From Nemertoderma westbladi (taxonomy: Eukaryota > Xenacoelomorpha > Nemertodermatida > Nemertodermatidae): a stretch of 64,000 nucleotides of DNA. The translations under genes were made by a program, and so were the position numbers. Positions 11,440 to 23,197 of this stretch are shown one piece after another. The stretch covers positions 1 to 64,000 of the forward strand of contig JAUCBJ010007476.1 in NCBI GenBank assembly GCA_032718475.1. Reading direction: 5' to 3'. Under the pieces are notes generated by a model. That model had not been told where the DNA came from. It saw nothing but the letters and a program-made list of their open reading frames with translations, and did not search any database. Position 1 is the first letter of the stretch. Each line of letters begins with the position of its first letter.

Positions 11440-11866
11440 ATTAGTTCTAGAATAAAAGGATTCGGTTTGGTCGATTATATCGGCGACATCAGATAAATCT
11501 CTCGAAATTATATGGCCTAGGTATTTAAAATTATCAACATAAGTTCCATATTCTAGAATCTAAGAATATAGAAGCAGGTGTTAGTATAAATAGTGACGTA
11601 TGTTTGCTCTGAAGAAACATGCACTTAGATTTCTTTGCATCGAATGACATACAGTGTTCCGTAGCAAATGATACACATATATTCAATAGGGATTGCAGTG
11701 TACAAGGATTTATGGTAATAATGCAAATATCATCTGCATAAATTAAACGGTTGATTACTGAACCATCTAAAGTGCAGCCTAGTTCAGAAGCGTTTATTAT
11801 TTTACTTATTCCATTGAATTCAGAACCCTCACAACCCCGAATAACGAAAGACTCAAGGTGACACAA
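11440..11866 (-). pseudogene. LINE RT fragment with YADD box
   Basis: A - strand frame contains GCTLDGSVINRLIYADDICI followed by a Leu/Cys-rich helix and SFDAKKSKCMFL, the YADD and following block of a non-LTR RT. It is only about 110 residues and differs from the neighbouring RTE-like family. A decayed remnant. Confidence 0.65.
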
Positions 11867-11879
11867 TCACTTGATATAT

Positions 11880-12577
11880 TTGATGGATTTCAATATTTTG
11901 TGCTGGCACCATACAAGTTTGAGATGACTAGTTAGATAATAATTTAATCCATTGAATTCAGAATCTCCATAAACCTCTAAAAAGCGAGAAATAAGTTATC
12001 ACAATCAATTGAACAATTGAATGTATTTTCAAAAGTTGTGCTGGCATCAAATTTTGCACACAGCACGGAAAATTACTTGAATTGATACCCCTGGTGCAAC
12101 TCGATATATTCCATCGAAATCAGAACCTCAAAAATCCCATATTGTGCAAAAACCAGGTTCAAGCAATCAATTTACAAAATTTACATATTTCAAAATTTGG
12201 TGCTGGCACCAAAATTTGGCACCGCCGAAAAAAAACAAGTTTGAAATTTCTAAATTTATTTATCTGAATTCCATCTAATTGCAAACACCAAAAAACCGGT
12301 TTTAAATCATAAACCAAGTTACAAATCATATTTCTTGCAAAGTAATTTTCAAAAAACCCCTCAAAAAAGTGCCAAAAGTAGGGTTGAAAAATGGTGCTAT
12401 AACTCGAAAACTTCCTAATATTTTTAAAACTATTTTCACTATTAGGAAGACATTTGGAAGACAAAATAGGAAGATTTTTAGGAAAAGTCATAAAATTTCA
12501 GATTCCCAACTGCGTTTGTTTCTGAGTTAACACAAAAAACCATGGGGGGAGGGGGGAATCATCTTTAATAGGATTAA
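11880..12577 (+). repeat. Partial copy A of TTAA/piggyBac-type repeat family
   Basis: It shares with the 51284-52839 element the palindromic GGTGCTGGCACC blocks (about 11900, 12035, 12200) and the right-hand terminal part, including a degenerate end TTTAATAGGATTAAAG near 12565-12580. The left terminus was not found. Confidence 0.7.
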
Positions 12578-12589
12578 AGATGCGATGGA

Positions 12590-12900
12590 ATATACCACGA
12601 ACTACACCACATTTGAAAGACTCAAGCGCACACACAGTGGCATTGAGATTGAACCCAGTATCAGTACGCTTTCGATACTACGCCGTTGAAAGTGCATAGT
12701 CAACTCGAGTGACAACAAAATCAAGAAAGGACAAGAGGCCCTCTTCCTCCATCTCAAGGGTATACTTGAGATTGGGATTGGGGTCATTGACTTCTACCAG
12801 CTTCTCAGTGGGATCGTTACTGCCAACGCTAAATACATCATCAACGTACCTATCACTAAGCTTGGTGCCAGAACCGATCCTCCCGTCGAGGAGGATCGAG
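12590..12900 (-). pseudogene. Penelope-like element RT fragment
   Basis: On the - strand one frame reads KLSDRYVDDVFSVGS (about 12825-12860) and then a LLSFLDFVVTR segment. The R-Y-V-D-D-V-F box and, about 35-40 residues later, an L-x-F-L-D motif are the signature of Penelope-like RTs. An in-frame stop follows after the YALSTA-like segment, then RKRTDTGFN. No GIY-YIG endonuclease part is seen. A decayed remnant. Confidence 0.6.
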
Positions 12901-12959
12901 TGAAGGGAATCCCTTACGAAACGTTAGTGGCACAGTTCGGAGTGAGGATGGAATAGTCC

Positions 12960-13690
12960 AACGTGAGACTGTTGAGTTGGTGTTCAGACAACCACATCAT
13001 GACACACTGCGGCGAGCCCAATACACGTTGGCTGACTGACTGGCATAAATATTGTTTAAACATTTAAAGTAATTGCTAGACAAAAGCTTACAAAAGCTTT
13101 AAATGTATTGCATTCAAACACGCAAGCCGAAAGCACACAAGCAGAAACATGATTGGCGTAAAAGTTTGTTGTGCTGCTTCCCAGTGGTTAGTTAGTTACC
13201 TACCTTACAGAGCTCTCTCTTCATTTCAATACCCATTCTGTCTCCCTTTGTGAATTTCTCTCTACATTTCCTTGCTTGGCCTCCTGAAAAATGCCTTCAG
13301 CTGCGGTTGGCTAATAAGGCTTACCGGGAATTGTGCTGTGTAGCACTTTATGTAGCTAAATCGACAAAACTGAACACAATTTGGCGTCTACAGTACATGT
13401 ACTGGTGGTGTACAATAGGTATAATCACCAAGCACTGGGTACTGCATGAGTATCAGCCGTGTAAAGCTTTCTCACCTGATGTATAAAGTTTTCCTACCTG
13501 CCATTACAATTTATCTTACATTGCTTGTGTGAATTTCTCTCACCTGCTTTATAAATTCGCTGACAATTCCTCCTGAGTTACATAACACAGTTGGCCTAAT
13601 GCAGTAATATATCAATTTTGATAGATTAAAATACTATTTACAGGAATTTTAAATAAATTCTAAATCATTATTGAGGTAATTCGTTGCAAT
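12960..13690. other. Upstream region of the host gene
   Basis: No motif-bearing open frame. This should include the promoter and 5' UTR of the crystallin/CUB gene, but no clear TATA box or initiator can be assigned. CTATTTACAG at about 13632-13641 could be a 5' UTR splice acceptor. Confidence 0.4.
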
Positions 13691-13899
13691 ATGGCAATAA
13701 ATTCACTTCTACTTATTGTCATGGTAGTCAGTATGAGCTGCGCTAAAGCTCTAGACCCCTGTGATCCTCTCATAGAGCTGTACCCAGAGGACAACCTCGA
13801 CGGAGAGAAAGTGGAAATCTCTACCAAAACCAACACGGAGCAGTTAGCTGCACTAAACATGAGTGATGCAGTTGTTTCAGTCGACGTAAAGTGTGGCAC
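13691..13899 (+). CDS. Exon 1: signal peptide and first crystallin Greek key
   Basis: ATG at 13691. Residues 1-20 are MAINSLLLIVMVVSMSCAKA, a classic signal peptide with a hydrophobic core and a small residue at the likely cleavage point. The mature part begins LDPCDP and gives a Greek-key motif: IELYPEDNLDG, then a DAVVSVDVKCG strand at the end. This is the Y-x-x-x-x-x-x-G plus final S-V/I pattern of beta/gamma-crystallins. The donor is CAC|GTAAGT (13900), phase 2. The start is chosen because it alone gives a signal peptide and lies 14 codons or more upstream of the domain. Confidence 0.85.
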
Positions 13900-14097
13900 G
13901 TAAGTTCCAATAATCTAATAATAAATTATTACAGTATTTGGTTAGTATAAATGGTGAAATAGAATAAAATTAGTCATTAAGTGATAATTATGGAGCCCCT
14001 CTAAAAGGACATCATACTTTTTTTTTATTTTACCACATTATTTGATGGTGATTAGAAGTTTTATGGACATTCCTCTAGGGTGACACACTTACACCAT

Positions 14098-14745
14098 CTT
14101 ATTCATAATTCTGGTTGACTATTTGGCAATATGGTAAGTCCTTAGATCATCATAATGATGATAGGGGTAATGCTAATGGTAACACCAAAAGTCGAGGAAA
14201 TCCAGCCTAGTACCTAACTGATCTAGACTTTGCCGATGACTAAAGAGTGCTCTCAGAATCTTTATTATGGAGCCCAACGGCTCCTCAGATTATTCGAACA
14301 GGTTGCTTCTAATTTTGGACTTCTTGTTAAATTCAAGAAGACCAAAATTTTGATAGTTAACTTTGATAGTCCTCATGAAATATCTGATCATATGAGCTTA
14401 ATATAACATCAATGGAAGACTTCTGAAAACTGACCTTCTTTCAAAAACTAGAATTGAGCATATGGACGACTTCTGTTACCTGGGATCATGGATCTGAAAG
14501 TCAGGTGAGTACCTTCGAATACGTAACGTTAAGGCATGGGCAGCATTGAATGGGCATTCCAATAAATTTGAAGATTTGATTTGGAATAAGATTTGGAAGT
14601 CACAGAGAATACACCGGAAACTTAAGTACCGATTATTTAGTCACCGTTTGTACCAGTTCTACTGCTGCTCAATGGAGTACCATTTTTTTTAAGCCAGCAT
14701 AGCATCTCATATGCAGCTTCAATGCAGCAGGCGGATTAAAGAGAT
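14098..14745 (+). mobile_element. Decayed RTE-like LINE remnant in intron 1
   Basis: It follows the RT part of the RTE-like family in + orientation (GGTTGACTAT..., AGTCGAGGAAATCC..., CTAGACTTTGCCGATGAC, GACTTCTGTTACCTGGGATC), with many substitutions and indels, ending near the family's 3' terminus (CAGCATAGCATC...). It is much older than the other copies. Confidence 0.8.
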
Positions 14746-14974
14746 ATCTAATTGTTTACAAAGTGTCTAAACAATAGTCTCCCCGATCTAGTACCACAGG
14801 TACCAGCTACTGCCATGAGCCCCTAGCTACTACCACAGTCCTAGCTATCATGAGTCATAGGTAGCACAAGATCAAGAGTTTTTATATAATTAACATGTAG
14901 TCATAGTACACTGCAAATCTAAAAAATTTGGGCTAATTCTGGAACATAATTAATATTTGGATTTCTATTTCTAG

Positions 14975-15129
14975 ATGGATACTTTACGAAAACGAGTTTG
15001 ACGGGGTTACTGATATTCTAGAACCGGGGAGCTATTCATCAGTCCTCCTGTCTACTTCTAATATAATGAGCTCTCTGAGAGTCATACCAGAACACGGAAT
15101 CATATTATTCCATGAGCCATTCTACTCAG
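14975..15129 (+). CDS. Exon 2: second crystallin Greek key
   Basis: Acceptor TTTCTATTTCTAG|A. It continues as TWILYENEFDG, LEPGSYSS and SSLRVIPE, which is a textbook Greek key of the beta/gamma-crystallin family (W-x-x-Y-x-x-x-x-F-x-G, then the S-S-L-R-V strand). The exon also starts the next motif with ILFHEPFYSG. Donor TCAG|GTACGG, phase 1. In crystallins these motifs bind calcium or pack as paired domains; whether this one binds calcium cannot be read with certainty. Confidence 0.87.
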
Positions 15130-16703
15130 GTACGGAACCCGAATGTGCTTTTAAATAACAGTGCATTTATAGCGCCAGTTGCCAGTAGTGTACGTTGTCA
15201 TTTATTTTATGCGGACTATTTAGTTTAGAGTTGTACATTGTTATACGGAATACACAGCGGTACTTGATGATTAGGTTTATATGTTTGTCTCATGTACAGC
15301 ATTCCAGTTTGTCAGTTTGTTGTTAGTCTGTTCTGCAGTAGTGATTACAGGATTACATAAATGCCACAGTCAGGGACTGAGAATTCTGTTTTCCACCTTA
15401 TTGGCATAGTGGCTGAGATGTTTGTTCAAATCTACGCTACAATCAAATATTATTCACATCAACAGGTCTATATAGGTTTTGTACCTTGACACTTTATATC
15501 TGAAGACTCTATTTTACAATTTAGAAAACTTATCTGTGCTTCAAGCCGAGTGTGACAAACTTGACGTATTGGGTGTTCTCATCAAACCTGAAAAAATTAG
15601 TGTAGTTCCACAGTATGTTTCTCCTAGATTCTTAGTCAAATACCAAATGGTGGCAAGAGATTGGTCACTGCCTTTACAAATATTTGCCAGTTTTGCTGCG
15701 TAATTCCCACTGCTATTGCTAAATGAGATGACATTTTGCACAACCTCTCATAGTCTTAAGTTTGTTAAAGTCGGATCTTACTAAGAGTTCTTTTCAAATT
15801 CCAGTGGAAGATTCTTCAAAACCCTTTTAGGCACCATAAAACCATTTAAGGGTATACGATCCTTGTGAGGGCAGCTACGGGTATATCTGGAAGTTCAGAA
15901 TGGTTCGACGAGTTAATGAGCAGTGTTCTGGGTGACTTAGTTCAGGCAGTGACTCTTTGTAGATGATATGTCATATAATGTGGGAAACACAATAATTGAT
16001 GAGCTGTTCAACAATGGGAAATTTTGTTTCAGCGGTTTACTAATAATAACTTGTCTTTCTGGTAACAAAATTGTAATCACTCCGAAATCTACTATAATAT
16101 TATGTTGGGTTTGGAATTCAGGAACTTTGTCCATCAGCAGTCATTAACTATCTTTTGACAAATATAAATAATTTTTCGATATCATTATTATTAGTCAAAA
16201 GACATGCCGGTAAAATATGGAGGTAAATATGGAGTAAAATATGCCGGGTTTGCAGTAAAACTTTAATAATAGCTGTAAATTATGACAATAATTTTTAAAA
16301 GATATTTTCGAGATCATGCTGAATAATATATAAAAATGGGGCTTTGAAAATTGAGGGAAGGACATCTTATTTGGGTAATAAAATATGCCTGTCAAATATT
16401 TTGTTGTCAAATGTTCCCGTTTTGTATTGATTATATTAAACCAAGATTTAACACAATTATACACAGCTGTATATTCCCTCCAATGAGGTGTGTCCCTGGT
16501 TTTAAGGTTAAGTGTGTGTTTGGAAAAACGGTGACGGGGTCAGTCAAAACGATCAAGAATGTAATATTTTCAAAAGTATATTGACGAAAATAATGAAATA
16601 GAACGTCTTGTTTGTAACACAACATAATATTTGATTGTGTCGAAAGTCCTCTCTCTATCTTCCAACTTTAGGCCTCTTTTCCAATTTATCCTAATTGTTG
16701 TAG
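15130..16703. other. Intron 2, no further feature
   Basis: About 1.6 kb. Short open frames without motifs. No transposon family from elsewhere in the window was recognised. Confidence 0.5.
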
Positions 16704-16842
16704 GAGATACTCTACAGACCTGCAACACTCCCATAATCACATTTGATGGGGATGCATTCTTCAGGTGTAGCCTCCCAGACCTTGGAGTTTACGTCGCAAA
16801 GTCTCTAGTCATAACAGGGAGATACCCATGGATGGCCTGGAG
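16704..16842 (+). CDS. Exon 3: third Greek key
   Basis: Acceptor TTGTTGTAG|GAG. It encodes GDTLQTCNTP, a polar loop, then LGVYVAKSLVITGRYP, the closing strand of Greek key three, and WMAWR, which begins key four. Donor CTGGAG|GTAATA, phase 2. About 100 bases after the donor the intron enters the 10-bp satellite. Confidence 0.82.
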
Positions 16843-16943
16843 GTAATAATACAAAATATACGGTAATATTATATAATTTATATTATTATTGTCAGTGAGA
16901 GAGAAACTTGAATACAAAACCAGCAGATTTACATTTTGTTTAC

Positions 16944-18552
16944 ATGGAGATAGATGGAGATAGATGGAGATAGATGGAGATAGATGGAGATAGATGGAGA
17001 TAGATGGAGATAGATGGAGATAGATGGAGATAGATGGAGATAGATGGAGATAGATGGAGATAGATGGAGATAGATGGAGATAGATGGAGATAGATGGAGA
17101 TAGATGGAGATAGATGGAGATAGATGGAGATAGATGGAGATAGATGGAGATAGATGGAGATAGATGGAGATAGATGGAGATAGATGGAGATAGATGGAGA
17201 TAGATGGAGATAGATGGAGATAGATGGAGATAGATGGAGATAGATGGAGATAGATGGAGATAGATGGAGATAGATGGAGATAGATGGAGATAGATGGAGA
17301 TAGATGGAGATAGATGGAGATAGATGGAGATAGATGGAGATAGATGGAGATAGATGGAGATAGATGGAGATAGATGGAGATAGATGGAGATAGATGGAGA
17401 TAGATGGAGATAGATGGAGATAGATGGAGATAGATGGAGATAGATGGAGATAGATGGAGATAGATGGAGATAGATGGAGATAGATGGAGATAGATGGAGA
17501 TAGATGGAGATAGATGGAGATAGATGGAGATAGATGGAGATAGATGGAGATAGATGGAGATAGATGGAGATAGATGGAGATAGATGGAGATAGATGGAGA
17601 TAGATGGAGATAGATGGAGATAGATGGAGATAGATGGAGATAGATGGAGATAGATGGAGATAGATGGAGATAGATGGAGATAGATGGAGATAGATGGAGA
17701 TAGATGGAGATAGATGGAGATAGATGGAGATAGATGGAGATAGATGGAGATAGATGGAGATAGATGGAGATAGATGGAGATAGATGGAGATAGATGGAGA
17801 TAGATGGAGATAGATGGAGATAGATGGAGATAGATGGAGATAGATGGAGATAGATGGAGATAGATGGAGATAGATGGAGATAGATGGAGATAGATGGAGA
17901 TAGATGGAGATAGATGGAGATAGATGGAGATAGATGGAGATAGATGGAGATAGATGGAGATAGATGGAGATAGATGGAGATAGATGGAGATAGATGGAGA
18001 TAGATGGAGATAGATGGAGATAGATGGAGATAGATGGAGATAGATGGAGATAGATGGAGATAGATGGAGATAGATGGAGATAGATGGAGATAGATGGAGA
18101 TAGATGGAGATAGATGGAGATAGATGGAGATAGATGGAGATAGATGGAGATAGATGGAGATAGATGGAGATAGATGGAGATAGATGGAGATAGATGGAGA
18201 TAGATGGAGATAGATGGAGATAGATGGAGATAGATGGAGATAGATGGAGATAGATGGAGATAGATGGAGATAGATGGAGATAGATGGAGATAGATGGAGA
18301 TAGATGGAGATAGATGGAGATAGATGGAGATAGATGGAGATAGATGGAGATAGATGGAGATAGATGGAGATAGATGGAGATAGATGGAGATAGATGGAGA
18401 TAGATGGAGATAGATGGAGATAGATGGAGATAGATGGAGATAGATGGAGATAGATGGAGATAGATGGAGATAGATGGAGATAGATGGAGATAGATGGAGA
18501 TAGATGGAGATAGATGGAGATAGATGGAGATAGATGGAGATAGATGGAGATA
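16944..18552 (+). repeat. Perfect 10-bp satellite, about 161 copies
   Basis: The unit AGATGGAGAT is repeated without a visible substitution for 1.6 kb in intron 3, starting about 100 bases after exon 3. Because 10 is not divisible by 3, all three - strand frames stay open and read the same 10-residue cycle (SPSISIYLHL). The long - strand open frames here are artefacts of the repeat, while the + strand is closed by TAG. Confidence 0.98.
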
Positions 18553-18624
18553 CCACTCATATCTGTGGTGGTCTCCGGACAATTCATACCCGGATAATAT
18601 GTACCCGAAATTACTGAGCATACT

Positions 18625-18960
18625 GTGCGTAGTACGGGCCTGAAATCAATCAGCGCAGTGCGCTGTGAAGGAAACATGACTTAATCCGAGTTTGCTGCGT
18701 TCGCTGTGTGCAGTACGAGCCTGAAAAGGACTTGGAACCAAGCAGCATTGAGGCGCGGCGGAGGAAACAGGACTGGAACGGAACGAGCTTTGTGGCCTAC
18801 AGAGTTATTACGAGCCTGAAAGGACTCGGATCGTAATGGAAATCATCTATCCTCACCCGACGCATACTAACAGAGCTGACTGCAGCCCATGGAACTATTA
18901 CGAGCCTGAAAAGGACTCAGAAAGTAACAGAAAACCGAAAAACGTGATGGATGGTGACTG
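18625..18960 (+). repeat. Degenerate ~90-bp tandem units with CGAGCCTGAAA core
   Basis: The core CGRGCCTGAAA recurs at about 18635, 18716, 18811 and 18901 (spacing 81, 95, 90), each mostly followed by AGGACT. The sequence between is only loosely similar. Confidence 0.55.
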
Positions 18961-19019
18961 GACAGACGGGTATCAAACGTAGTTGGGGTTGTTAAAAACT
19001 TATAAAGTAATTCTGCCGT

Positions 19020-19664
19020 TGAATTTACGGAATTTTTTAAATTTGAATTTATTTAATTATTCATTGAAATCAGAACCGCCATAAACCTCTAAAGCGCGGG
19101 AAATAAGTTGTCACTAGCAGTTGAACTATTGAATATATTTTCAAAATTTCATGCTGGCACCAAATTTTCACACAGAACCGAAAAATACAAGTTTGATACT
19201 TCTGGTGCAACTCGTATATATTCCATCTAAAACAGAATCCCAAATAACCCCTATTGCGCAAAAACAGGTTCAAACAATCAATTTAGAAAATTTATGTATT
19301 TCAAAATTTGGTGCTGGCACCAAAATTTGGGACCCGCCAAAAAAAAACAAGTTTGAAATTTCTAAATTAATTATATAAATTCCATCTAATTGCAAACACC
19401 AAAAAACCGGAGTAAATCATAAATAGAGATGTTACAAATTATATTTCATGAAAAGGTCTCAAAAAAAGTGCCGAAAGTAGTGTTAAAAAATGGTGCTATA
19501 AAAAAAAAATTCCCCATATTTTTTAAAACGGTTTGCACTATTAGGAAGACAATCGATTTTTAGGGAAAGTCATAAAATTTCAGATTCCCAACTACGTTTG
19601 TTTCAGAGTTATAACAAAAAACCACGAGGTTGGGTCATATTGACCCCCCTGGGTGTAATAGGGT
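19020..19664 (+). repeat. Partial copy B of TTAA/piggyBac-type repeat family
   Basis: It contains the GTGCTGGCACC palindrome blocks (about 19150, 19310) and the right terminal region with GGGTCATATTGACCCCCC, ending TAATAGGGTTAA at about 19653-19664. Left end not recognised. Confidence 0.8.
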
Positions 19665-20180
19665 TAAAAGACATCTTATGGGTTATTACTTCACCAACCC
19701 AGAAACCATTATATCACCCTATTAGCCATCAGCCGTCTAATGGCAGCAATTGTCACCCTCCAATAAAGGGGACTGCTACCTAGCAATTTCAAGGTAGCAA
19801 TACGACCTACCTGCTGGCAAACAAGGGATTATCATGTTTTGTGTAATCTATAATATTGTCATATGGAAAACGTGTTGTGTATATTATATAGTAGAGGGAT
19901 GAATCACTGGAGGTTATTCCCCATTATTATTATTAGTGGATTGCTAAGGGAGAACTAACGAATCGATCAGTAAAACCAATATATTAATCATGCATCTTAA
20001 TTGCTGCTACCTAATGAGATTAGTAGCAAGCAGGCAATAGCCAGAGTTAAGGTGGGGGTGGGGGTATCAATTCAATTAGTGTTAAATCATAATATTGCCA
20101 TTTTGTCATGGTCAACCACTGTATGGAAGGCCAAATAGGCTTTATAGTAAAATTTAAAAATTTATAGCCTCCCCCTAGCG
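19665..20180. other. Intronic sequence without recognised feature
   Basis: No motif-bearing open frame and no recognised repeat. Confidence 0.4.
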
Positions 20181-20189
20181 GCTGGCGGC

Positions 20190-20545
20190 GGAATTAAAGA
20201 TTTCACTAAAATTGCTATCAGTCCCTCAATTTTGGTCCAAATTTCTTCAAACCAACTGTTTTGGACTCAGCATGATCGACTCTACAAAAGTTATCTTATA
20301 GAATTTATAATTAGCCATTTTTATTTTAATTAATTAAATTAATTAATTAATTATCATATTTTTAATTAAAATTGGCTAATTAGAAAAAATGGTAATATTT
20401 ATTAAAATTCCATAAGATAACTTTTAAAGAGCTTCCAAAGCTCGTTCGAATGAGCCATAAACGAAGAAAATTGGTTAAAAAATGACGGAGGAGTAGTAAT
20501 TTGAAAATGAAAAATGTCATTCCGAGAAAATGCCCTTCAAAGTTT
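20190..20545. mobile_element. Foldback/MITE-like inverted repeat
   Basis: A long imperfect inverted repeat. Inner arms AAAAGTTATCTTATAGAATT (about 20287) and AATTCCATAAGATAACTTTT (about 20408) surround an AT-rich loop. The outer parts (near 20215 and 20480) also pair loosely. A related single end is at about 43580-43625. No coding capacity. Family unknown. Confidence 0.55.
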
Positions 20546-20884
20546 AAACCATCCCGCCAAAATTGGCTGTCTGTGTTGTGGTAGGTTAATTATTTCTGGC
20601 ACGAAGGATGCACACCAACGAGCTAAAGTGTTCGTTACGTCAAGGTGTTAGGGTGTAAAGTGTAAAGTGTTAGTCGCTGATTTCATTTCCGACGCCAGTT
20701 TTAATTTTTGGTGGAATCTAGTCTATCTGTCTGTCTGTCGGTCTTATCTCTTTCTTACAATTTGACGGACAGACCGTCATACGGAAAAACAGTGATAACT
20801 CGTGAACTAAAAGAGGTCTCAGTTTTCAGATTTGTAATCCTCATTAAATTCTGCACTAGATGAAATAAAGAAACAACAATTTGA
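20545..20884. other. Intronic sequence without recognised feature
   Basis: AT-rich. No supported feature apart from short simple repeats such as CTGTCTGTCTGTCGGTC near 20730. Confidence 0.4.
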
Positions 20885-21085
20885 AAATTTAACCTATATA
20901 TTATATATATTTATTTCTTTATTTACGGTAAAACTCACAATAATACAATTATAGTGAGGCAGCACAGTACGATAATATACCAGCTGATAATTGAAGACCG
21001 TAAATAGCGTCAGGATTCAGTCCAGCAGGGGCTGGTCTATTGTACACTCCTACAGTAGCTACAAGTACTATAAAATAAATACAAC

Positions 21086-21615
21086 TGTTAGCTTATTCAA
21101 TCCCGCTAACACCCCATAAAGTTATAAGCCGATAAGCAATATTGGGAGCCACGAGATTGGATAATTAACCAACTCGTGCCATCCCAATAAGAATGGGAAG
21201 GAAGCACACAATAGAGGGTCAGGGGCCAAACCCCTAACCCAGAGAGAATAGGTGGAGTGAACGGGAACACTCCAAAGGGCGCCAACAAGGGTATCAACCA
21301 ATCAGAGGGGGGCAAGGCATCGATTAGGTAGTAATCAGGCCAACCGTGCAATATAACCAGTAACCCAATATCAGTAATTCAGTTATCTCAGTGCAGTAGT
21401 GCTAGCATAGGTTAATTAGTTTAGATAGGGGAGCACGGGACTTTTAGTTACCGTATCCCGCCTTCAATATACTATACAATATATCTATATCTTATACCTC
21501 TATTATTATACACCGAACTTCAGAACTCATTTTACTTCCATTCACTCTTTATACACGGCGGGGATGCGTGAACTAAATACCGGATAAATCGGGATCCCTC
21601 CTGGATCCCGTCACA
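21086..21615 (+). repeat. 5' LTR of BEL/Pao-like element
   Basis: TGTTAGC...GTCACA, 530 bp. The mismatches to the 3' LTR that I can see are at about 21255, 21282, 21324 and 21466. The sequence after the LTR (GTAACTAAAACC) is not a standard TGG primer binding site. Confidence 0.95.
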
Positions 21616-21675
21616 GTAACTAAAACCAACCGCTGCCCTAGCTAGCCAAACCATCAGCCACCAATCACCAGCGAG

Positions 21676-22141
21676 ATGAGTCAATCGGGCGAGACACTGA
21701 CGCGGACCCCGGACGAAGACCTAACGATCCGCGAGGCCGCAACCAGGCGATACAGGCCCACAACGCCGGACCCATCGGTAACGGATCATCCGGCAGTTCA
21801 GGACGAGGGGGGCCTGGAACTCGAGGTCGAACCGAGAGAAATAGAGAGCGGGACGGAGGGAGACGGAGACGAGTCGACACGGGGGTCGACGCACCGGTGT
21901 CGCCGGCCAGCCACAGGCCGAGGGCGACGAGCGGCCCGCCGAAACGGCGACGGTGGGGCCGACGGTGCGGCCCCGGACGCAGAGAGGCGAACGAGATATC
22001 GGTACCGATGTCGCCGGCCAGCCACAGGCCGAGGGCGACGAGCGGCCCGCCGAAACTGCGACGGTGGGGCCGCCGGTACGACGTCGAACCCGGAGAGACG
22101 GACGAGAGGTCGGTGACGAGGACGTCGGGGTTTCTGAGTGA
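21676..22141 (+). CDS. 5' leader coding region of LTR element, frame uncertain
   Basis: ATG at 21676 opens a 146-codon acidic-then-basic low-complexity frame. From about 21953 a second frame gives a more balanced sequence (DVAGQPQAEGDERPAETATV) ending at a TGA at 22139. A 111-bp (37-codon) tandem duplication occupies about 21898-22119. The composition is very GC-rich compared with the surrounding AT-rich DNA. No domain recognised. It could be the N-terminus of the Gag-like protein with frame damage. Confidence 0.45.
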
Positions 22142-23197
22142 CTTCGACGGGCCTACAACGCGAACCGGAGACTACTAGAGGAGGCCAGAAAAGGGAAAAC
22201 GATAGACGAGGTGAGACTGAGGAAACGACTAGGTGAGTCGGATAGACACTTTAATTACCTAATGCGTTTTGGGCAGAGAGAACTAGCTGAGGAGAGGGCA
22301 AAAGGGGTTGCCAGCGAACTATTTGAACTTTGGGAATGTGGGAGTATGGAACCTAGCGTAGCGTCAGTGTACATAGGGCCATACTTGGTCGATGCCCGGG
22401 GAGTAAAATTAGTGGGTTGGAACAGACCTGAGGAGGGCGAATCCGAGGCTGACCCCGTGGATTCGGTCTCGTCGGTCGGAGGGAGTTCTGGGAGGAGGGG
22501 GAAAGCTAGTAGATCGGGAAGGCGGAGGGAATCCTCCACAACCGATAAGTCTGCTACATCCTCCGCAAAAGAAAGACGGGTGAGAGAGATAGACGCTAGG
22601 TACCGTCTCAATCTAGCAGTGCAAGGTAATAGAGAAGTAGGTAGACGGCTAGAGGAAGGGAGAGTGCTGCTGGAGAGGGAAATGGCGTTGATTGGAGAGG
22701 TAAGAGAGAGGGCCGAAAGGGCCGTGAGGAGCCTCAGGGAGTATGATGAAATAGAGTTGAAGGAACAAGAAGAGCGTGTGGCGAGAGAGAAAAGCGAACG
22801 CGAGAAGCGTGAAGCGAAGGAGAAAAGTGAACGCAGAGAGCGTGAAGTGAGGGAGGAGAGTGAGAGTAGAGCGCGTGAGGCGAGGCGAAGGGAGGGGATT
22901 AGGAGAGAGATGGAATTGGCCAAGCAGACCGAGAGGGAGGCTATGGATAAAATAGCAAAAGCGGAGCGTGAGCGAAGAGAATTGGAGAAACAGCGAGACA
23001 AACTCGTAGAGTATGAAGCTATACACGCGCGTGAGGTGGAACTGGCGCAAATGGGGGAGTCTGAGAGCGAGGCTGGCTCGAGTATTTTTGAGGAGCCGGG
23101 GGCCGTGGATACATTTATTAATACCCCACTTACAGGGACCGCACGACAGACTCAAAACTGGTGTGACCGTACGGGCGGGGGGGGGGGGGGGGGGTAA
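22142..23197 (+). CDS. Coiled-coil segment of the element's 5' ORF
   Basis: Open from 22142, first ATG at 22211. The N-terminal ~70 residues form a small domain with RKRLGESDRHFNYLMRFGQR and the segment YIGPYLVDARG. A Ser-rich basic linker follows, then a long charged coiled coil (about residues 150-290, Arg/Glu/Lys heptads such as REREVREESESRAREARRRE). It ends in a glycine run encoded by an 18-G tract at 23177-23194, then TAA. The downstream coherent frame is different, so the true protein may continue through the G tract. Confidence 0.6.
   Translation, partial: LRRAYNANRRLLEEARKGKTIDEVRLRKRLGESDRHFNYLMRFGQRELAEERAKGVASELFELWECGSMEPSVASVYIGPYLVDARGVKLVGWNRPEEGESEADPVDSVSSVGGSSGRRGKASRSGRRRESSTTDKSATSSAKERRVREIDARYRLNLAVQGNREVGRRLEEGRVLLEREMALIGEVRERAERAVRSLREYDEIELKEQEERVAREKSEREKREAKEKSERREREVREESESRAREARRREGIRREMELAKQTEREAMDKIAKAERERRELEKQRDKLVEYEAIHAREVELAQMGESESEAGSSIFEEPGAVDTFINTPLTGTARQTQNWCDRTGGGGGGG

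Noticed and set aside
16789-18677. Three - strand open frames of 538-610 codons with a 10-residue cycle
   Set aside because: They are the direct consequence of the 10-bp satellite, which has no stop on that strand in any frame. No independent coding evidence.
21106-21351. - strand 81-codon frame, present twice (also 33945-34190)
   Set aside because: It lies entirely within the LTRs and is duplicated only because the LTRs are; no domain seen.
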